Source: Clostridium formicaceticum (GTDB lineage: Bacteria; Bacillota; Clostridia; Peptostreptococcales; Natronincolaceae). From it: a stretch of 64,000 nucleotides of DNA. Shown one piece after another: positions 59,275-64,000 of the stretch. The stretch's first letter is position 1. Every line of letters begins with the position of its first letter. The notes under the pieces were generated by a model, which was not told the origin of the DNA, ran no database searches, and was given only the letters and a program-made list of their open reading frames with translations. The DNA is taken from assembly GCF_001854185.1 (NCBI RefSeq), contig NZ_CP017603.1, positions 1,674,001 through 1,738,000 on the forward strand. Direction: 5' to 3'. A program made the translations under genes and the position numbers.

Positions 59275-60330
59275 ATGAAGGCAGCAGTATGGTATGGAAA
59301 AAAAGATGTTAGAATCATGGAGGTACCAGAACCTCCAGCACCAGGTAAGGGAGAAGTAAAAATAAAAGTTCAATGGTGCGGTATATGTGGCTCAGATTTA
59401 CATGAGTATTTAGCAGGTCCTATTTTTATTCCAACAGAACCACATCCATTAACAGGCGATAAGGCCCCTATCATTCTCGGGCATGAATTTTCAGGAGAAA
59501 TTGTTGAAATAGGTCCGGAAGTTGAAGGTTTTAAAGTAGGGGATAGGGTTGCACCTGATGCATGTCAAGTTTGTCATACCTGTAATCCCTGCAAAATTGG
59601 AAAGTATAATGTCTGTGAAAAACTAGCTTTTACTGGCTTGATGACAAATGGCGCTTTTGCAGAGTACGTTGTTGTTCCTGATTATACCCTCTATAAAATT
59701 CCAGACGATATGACTTATGAAACAGCAGCCCTGCTTGAACCGATTTCTGTAGGGATTCATGCGGTACGGCAGGCACCAATTCTTCAGGGGGAAAACGTTG
59801 TAATATTTGGGGCAGGGACAATTGGCTTAGCCACACTTCAAGCAGTTCGTGCTGCAGGGGCCAGCAAAATATATGTGGTGGAAGTAGCTAAGGCTAGAAA
59901 AGCCTATGCCAAGCAAATGGGAGCCACTGAAGTCTTTGATCCAAACGAAGTGGATATTAAGGAAAAAATTAAAGAAGTCACCAAGGGTGTAGGAACAGAT
60001 GTGGTTTTTGAATGCATTGGCAGTGAAAAGGTAACCCCTCTAGCTGTGGAAGTAGCTAGGACAGGTGGAAAAATTGTAGTAGTAGGTGTTTATGAAAAAG
60101 AAACCAGCCTTAATTTCAACAATATTGTATTTAAAGATAAGCATATTGTTGGTTCATTGGCTTATGCTGGAGATTTTGAAATTGCAATTGATCTAATGAA
60201 TGATGGACGTATTCAGGCGGATGCCTTAATTACCGGAAAAATCAAAATAGATGATTTAGTAGAAAAGGGATTCGATGAATTAGTTCATCGTAAGGAGGAA
60301 AATATTAAAATTTTAGTCACGCCTTGGTAG
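59275..60330 (+). CDS. Zinc-dependent 2,3-butanediol/alcohol dehydrogenase
   Basis: This 351-residue medium-chain dehydrogenase has the catalytic zinc motif CGICGSDLHEY, GHEF and E, the structural zinc cysteines CQVCHTCNPCKIGKYNVC, and a Rossmann GAGTIGLAT. The sequence is closest, by eye, to (R,R)-butanediol dehydrogenases, which interconvert acetoin and 2,3-butanediol. The sigma-54 promoter and the AcoR-like regulator nearby support this substrate. Sorbitol or threonine dehydrogenases share the fold and remain possible. A terminator follows. Confidence 0.85.
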   Translation: MKAAVWYGKKDVRIMEVPEPPAPGKGEVKIKVQWCGICGSDLHEYLAGPIFIPTEPHPLTGDKAPIILGHEFSGEIVEIGPEVEGFKVGDRVAPDACQVCHTCNPCKIGKYNVCEKLAFTGLMTNGAFAEYVVVPDYTLYKIPDDMTYETAALLEPISVGIHAVRQAPILQGENVVIFGAGTIGLATLQAVRAAGASKIYVVEVAKARKAYAKQMGATEVFDPNEVDIKEKIKEVTKGVGTDVVFECIGSEKVTPLAVEVARTGGKIVVVGVYEKETSLNFNNIVFKDKHIVGSLAYAGDFEIAIDLMNDGRIQADALITGKIKIDDLVEKGFDELVHRKEENIKILVTPW

Positions 60331-60356
60331 TCTAGTTACTGATGAAATAGAACAAT

Positions 60357-60395
60357 AAAGGACTACTATGATTTTAGTAGTTCTTTGTTGTTCCT
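60357..60395 (+). terminator. hairpin terminator after the dehydrogenase gene
   Basis: Stem GGACTACTA / TAGTAGTTC followed by TTTGTTGTTCCTTTT. Confidence 0.65.
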
Positions 60396-60433
60396 TTTAC
60401 ATTAAGAAAAATAGAACAAATCAGGAGGCTATA

Positions 60434-61138
60434 ATGGAAAAAGTATCTTTTATGAATTTAGAAAAAATGAAATATGAGAAGGCGTTAAATATCCAAAAAG
60501 AGTTGTTTGAATATACCAAAGATCATGAAGAGGCAGCAGGTTTTTTTATAATCCTTGAACATGAACCTGTATTTACGATTGGGAGAGAAGGGGGTTTTGA
60601 GAACCTGCTTTATACACAGGAGGTAATGAAAGCAAAAGGAATTGATATTTATGAAACCAATAGAGGAGGAAATATCACCTATCATGGCCCAGGGCAAATA
60701 GTAGGTTATCCCATCTTAGACTTAGCAAAGTTTAACAAAGACCTCCGATGGTATGTGGACACCATAGAGGAAATGATTATAAAAACCTTAAAAAAAATCG
60801 ATATCGTTGGAGGAAGAAAGAAAAAACACAGAGGTGTATGGATCATGGATAATAAGCTATGTGCAGTAGGAATACGTGTAAAAAATTGGATTACCATGCA
60901 CGGGTTTGCTTTGAATTATAATACAGATTTAGATTATTTCAAGCTGATTCATCCCTGTGGTATCACAGAATTTGGCGTAACTTCTATAACATCTATCAAC
61001 AAGGATATAAAAAAGGAGACGGTGATAGAGGCGCTAAAAAGCAGCTTTGAAGAGATGTTTCATTGTAACTTAGTGAGGGATAAAATAAAGGAGGTAACAT
61101 ATAAAAATGATGAAGACAAGACCATCATGGTTGACTAA
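60434..61138 (+). CDS. lipB: Lipoyl(octanoyl) transferase
   Basis: LipB moves the octanoyl group from acyl carrier protein to E2-type and GcvH domains. Conserved motifs are EHEPVFTIGR, RGGNITYHGPGQ, GVWI..KLCAVGIRV and LIHPCGITEFGVTS with the catalytic Cys. The ATG at 60434 follows CAGGAGG; the frame is open upstream across the terminator and should not be used. It overlaps lipA by 32 bases. Placement beside acetoin genes fits the lipoylated E2 of acetoin dehydrogenase. Confidence 0.94.
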   Translation: MEKVSFMNLEKMKYEKALNIQKELFEYTKDHEEAAGFFIILEHEPVFTIGREGGFENLLYTQEVMKAKGIDIYETNRGGNITYHGPGQIVGYPILDLAKFNKDLRWYVDTIEEMIIKTLKKIDIVGGRKKKHRGVWIMDNKLCAVGIRVKNWITMHGFALNYNTDLDYFKLIHPCGITEFGVTSITSINKDIKKETVIEALKSSFEEMFHCNLVRDKIKEVTYKNDEDKTIMVD

Positions 61139-61964
61139 AAAAGCAGCAGATCAAAAAAGTTTTTTAAAAATGGAAAAATTGTTAAAGGAATTAGCATTAA
61201 ATACGGTTTGTGGAGAGGCGGACTGCCCTAATATTGGAGAATGTTTTCAGAAAAAAACTGCTACATTTATGATTTTAGGAAAAATATGTACAAGAAATTG
61301 TGGGTTCTGTGCAGTCTCTAAAGGGATACCAGAAGCTATAAAAACAGAGGAAGCAGCCAGTGTTGCTATAGCAGTAAATAAACTGAATTTAAGACATGTG
61401 GTGATTACTTCCGTAACACGGGATGATTTGCAGGATGGGGGTGCGCAGCATTTTGTAGATACCATAAATGAAATCAGGAAACATAATAAAAATGTTACCA
61501 TTGAGGTACTGATACCGGACTTTAAAGGAAACAAAAAATCTATACAAAAAATAATAAATGCTGAACCTGAGATCATTAACCATAATTTGGAAACCGTACC
61601 CGTACTATACAGTGAGATAAGATCAGGGGCAAGCTATACCCGATCATTAAATCTCTTAAAACAAGTAAAAGAAAGCAATAAAAAAATCATTACAAAAACT
61701 GGAATGATGCTGGGCTTAGGGGAAAGAGGAGAGGAGGTAGTAGAAGTGATGGATGATCTAAGGAACATAGGTTGCGATGTTTTGACGCTTGGGCAGTATT
61801 TAAGGCCAACAGAGGAGCATGTAGAAGTAAAAGAATATATTTCTCCTGAAAAGTTCAATGATTATAAGGAAATAGCTTTTAAAAAAGGGTTTAAGTTTGT
61901 TGAGAGTGGACCCTTTGTAAGAAGTTCTTACCAAGCTGTAAATGTGATTGAGAAGATCATTTAA
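61107..61964 (+). CDS. lipA: Lipoyl synthase
   Basis: LipA inserts two sulfurs into the octanoyl group. It is a radical SAM enzyme: CTRNCGFCAV is the CxxxCxxC cluster, and an N-terminal C-x4-C-x5-C set (CGEADCPNIGEC) holds the auxiliary cluster. The C terminus ends with GPFVRSSYQA, as usual. The 285 residues are complete. The start overlaps lipB after AAAGGAGGTAAC, so the two are coupled. Confidence 0.95.
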   Translation: MMKTRPSWLTKKAADQKSFLKMEKLLKELALNTVCGEADCPNIGECFQKKTATFMILGKICTRNCGFCAVSKGIPEAIKTEEAASVAIAVNKLNLRHVVITSVTRDDLQDGGAQHFVDTINEIRKHNKNVTIEVLIPDFKGNKKSIQKIINAEPEIINHNLETVPVLYSEIRSGASYTRSLNLLKQVKESNKKIITKTGMMLGLGERGEEVVEVMDDLRNIGCDVLTLGQYLRPTEEHVEVKEYISPEKFNDYKEIAFKKGFKFVESGPFVRSSYQAVNVIEKII

Positions 61965-62047
61965 GGTTTTTTACGAATGTTTAATTATTAAAAAAATATT
62001 TAAACAATTCTAAAAAATAGTCATCATAATTAAAAAATTTTATGTTA

Positions 62048-62056
62048 TGCTATAAT
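62048..62056 (+). promoter_or_regulatory. extended -10 promoter of the activator gene
   Basis: TGCTATAAT, an extended -10 box without a clear -35, about 115 bases before the regulator start. Confidence 0.45.
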
Positions 62057-62170
62057 AAGGAATATATTTAAAGGAATAAATCTGACTTTTTCTAATACTT
62101 TTTATGAAGAATAGAAGGCTTGTTAGAAATGTGAAATTTCCGTTATCTGTTAAGGGGAAAGGAGAAGGGC

Positions 62171-64000
62171 ATGTTAGATAGGGCAAGTAGTTCTGGTAAG
62201 CTAAGTATAAAACAGGCATGGAATAGATTCGTCTTGTCAGGAAAAATAGAAGGAGTTTATGTACGTGATGTTATAGCTGATTCGTGGCTTCGCTGCTATA
62301 ATGCAGAAGTAAACCACCGAGACGGCTATTGTCAAGACTTACTACCCAAGGAAAAAATCCAACAATACATTGAAGAAAAAAAACAGCTTATAGAGATTGC
62401 AAGGCCTATTATGAGAACTTTATTCAAGTGTGTGGAGGGTTCTAGCTTTGTTGTTGTATTGGCCAATGAAAAAGGTCTTATACTTGAATCTATGGGAGAC
62501 CCAGATATTCTAGCAATGACAAAAACCATCAATTTCCTACCTGGTGGAAACTGGTTGGAAGAGTGTGTTGGTACAAATGCTATAGGAACTGCACTGGTGA
62601 GCGATAGCCCTATACGGGTTTCGGGGGCAGAACATTATTGCAGTAAACACCACATTTGGGCTTGCTCTGCTGCTCCCATACATGATTCCTTCGGAAATAT
62701 TATTGGCTGCTTAGATATGTCTTGTTTAGTAGGACGTGAACATTCTAAGGATTTGGGTATGGTTGTTGCTGCGGTAAGAGCCATAGAAAATCAATTGCAT
62801 AAGGAAGAGACACAAGGACAATTATTTGCTGCACATAAACATTTAACCACTGTTTTGAACACAATTTCAGAAGGCATCATGTCCATTGACAAGGATTTTA
62901 TGATAACCCATGTGAATCCAGCCCTGTCTAAAATCATAGGTATGCTTTCCAGCCATATGATTGGAAAACAGGTCAGCAGCATCATAGGGGATTGTTATCA
63001 TATCAAAAGGGTATTAGAAACAGGAGAAAGTTGTTTAGAAGAAGAAGTCACAATAGATATATTCAATCGCCAGATTCATTGCACATTAAAAGCCAGCCCT
63101 ATAAGAGATAAATCTATGCAGGTTGTGGGGGCAGTGATAACTTTTCGAGAGATTAAACAGGTCCATCAAATTGTAAATAAGATGGCGGCTACCCAGGCAA
63201 GATTTCGTTTTAGAGATATTGTTGGAAAGAGCGATAAAATTCAAGAGACCATTAGAAAAGCGAAGGTAGCGGCTAAAAGTCCATCTACTGTCTTATTATT
63301 GGGAGAAAGTGGTACCGGTAAAGAGGTTTTTGCACAGACCATTCATAATTCCAGTGAACGCAGAGATGCACCTTTTATCGCTGTGAACTGTGCTGCTATG
63401 CCCAGGGAATTGATTCAAAGTGAACTTTTTGGTTATTGTGATGGAGCCTTTACCGGGGCTAAACGGGGAGGCAGACCTGGGAAATTCGAATTAGCCGATG
63501 GAGGTACGTTACTGTTAGATGAAATAGGGGATATGCCTATCGATATGCAGGTGAATTTACTAAGAGTTTTGCAAGAAAAAAACGTAGTGAGGGTAGGGGG
63601 CGATAAGCCAATCCCCATCGATGTTCGTGTAATTGCTGCTACAAATAAAAATTTAAGTCTAGAAATAGAAAAAGGCATTTTTCGTAAAGACTTGTTTTAC
63701 CGCTTAAATGTTGTTACTATCAATATTCCTCCTTTAAAAGAAAGGTATGGAGATATTGAATTATTTGTTGAATATTTTCTTCAAAAGATGGCACTTAAGC
63801 TAGGGAAGGAGATTCCGGAGGTTCATCCTCAGGTGATGGACATTTTAAATAATTACCATTGGCCTGGGAATGTTAGAGAATTAGAAAATGTATTGGAATA
63901 TGCTATCAATATGGTAGAAGGTAATAGCATGACAAAAGAATGTTTACCTCATTATCTTAACAAGGCAGAGATAAAAATAGAGAAGGAAGATGAGCTTTTT
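62171..64000 (+). CDS. AcoR-like sigma-54-dependent activator (truncated by window end)
   Basis: The frame stays open to the last base (610 codons). A GAF-type sensory region with [13 protein letters not shown] and the [11 protein letters not shown] segment (about 85-215) is followed by a PAS domain (about 230-345). The AAA+ domain has Walker A GESGTGKE (378-385), the sigma-54 contact GAFTGA (near 424), Walker [12 protein letters not shown] and [11 protein letters not shown]. The HTH lies beyond the window. This GAF-PAS-AAA layout matches AcoR/DhaR regulators. It probably activates the sigma-54 promoter at 58802. ATG after AAAGGAGAAGGG. Confidence 0.92.
   Translation, partial: MLDRASSSGKLSIKQAWNRFVLSGKIEGVYVRDVIADSWLRCYNAEVNHRDGYCQDLLPKEKIQQYIEEKKQLIEIARPIMRTLFKCVEGSSFVVVLANEKGLILESMGDPDILAMTKTINFLPGGNWLEECVGTNAIGTALVSDSPIRVSGAEHYCSKHHIWACSAAPIHDSFGNIIGCLDMSCLVGREHSKDLGMVVAAVRAIENQLHKEETQGQLFAAHKHLTTVLNTISEGIMSIDKDFMITHVNPALSKIIGMLSSHMIGKQVSSIIGDCYHIKRVLETGESCLEEEVTIDIFNRQIHCTLKASPIRDKSMQVVGAVITFREIKQVHQIVNKMAATQARFRFRDIVGKSDKIQETIRKAKVAAKSPSTVLLLGESGTGKEVFAQTIHNSSERRDAPFIAVNCAAMPRELIQSELFGYCDGAFTGAKRGGRPGKFELADGGTLLLDEIGDMPIDMQVNLLRVLQEKNVVRVGGDKPIPIDVRVIAATNKNLSLEIEKGIFRKDLFYRLNVVTINIPPLKERYGDIELFVEYFLQKMALKLGKEIPEVHPQVMDILNNYHWPGNVRELENVLEYAINMVEGNSMTKECLPHYLNKAEIKIEKEDELF

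Overview
The window is AT-rich DNA from an anaerobic, spore-forming member of the Clostridia. The strong Shine-Dalgarno sites, frequent TTG/GTG starts, SpoVAF-like and GerM sporulation proteins, rubrerythrin, FeoAB, a [NiFe]-hydrogenase and a lipoate/acetoin locus all fit; an Alkaliphilus-like relative is my best guess, from general protein resemblance only.

Layout. 1-13.6 kb: one long aromatic amino acid supraoperon, trpEGDCFBA-tyrA-aroA-pheA-aroC-aroB-(aroQ::aroK). It sits behind a sigma-A promoter and a tryptophan T-box leader with two successive antiterminator/terminator modules. It makes Trp and the prephenate-derived precursors of Tyr and Phe; DAHP synthase, aroD and aroE are not here. 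13.6-17.7 kb: a MASE3-PAS histidine kinase and a chemotaxis receptor. 17.8-22.3 kb: pcrA-ligA behind a structured leader. 22.3-30 kb: small genes, rubrerythrin, a Fur-box-controlled feoAB, a nicotianamine-synthase-like protein with a flippase-like membrane protein, a possible ADP-ribosyltransferase-fold protein and an AIR-synthase-family protein. 30-36.1 kb: cell wall amidase, a large palindromic element, UPF0316, GerM lipoprotein and rph-rdgB-yfcE.

36.4-40 kb: six tRNA genes (Gly, Arg, His, Gln, Gly, Arg), then a decayed island with a frameshifted tyrosine integrase, a truncated IS30 transposase and an unexplained GC-richer block. 40-48.1 kb: a cytoplasmic [NiFe]-hydrogenase operon with a cytochrome-b5-like partner, small and large subunits, maturation protease, a HypA-like protein without a zinc domain, and hypF-C-D-E; no hypB is present.

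48.1-56 kb: a cupin gene, a fluoride riboswitch in front of a CPA-type antiporter, a SpoVAF-like gene, a two-gene module of uncharacterised proteins (DUF6179/DUF6323-like) flanked by two related hairpin repeats and divergent from a candidate small RNA, and an M29 aminopeptidase. 56.2-58.7 kb: a polar amino acid ABC transporter. 58.7 kb to the end: a sigma-54 promoter driving a DUF6506 gene and a butanediol/alcohol dehydrogenase gene, then lipB-lipA and a truncated AcoR-like sigma-54 activator. This looks like the edge of an acetoin/butanediol catabolic locus whose dehydrogenase genes probably lie beyond the window.
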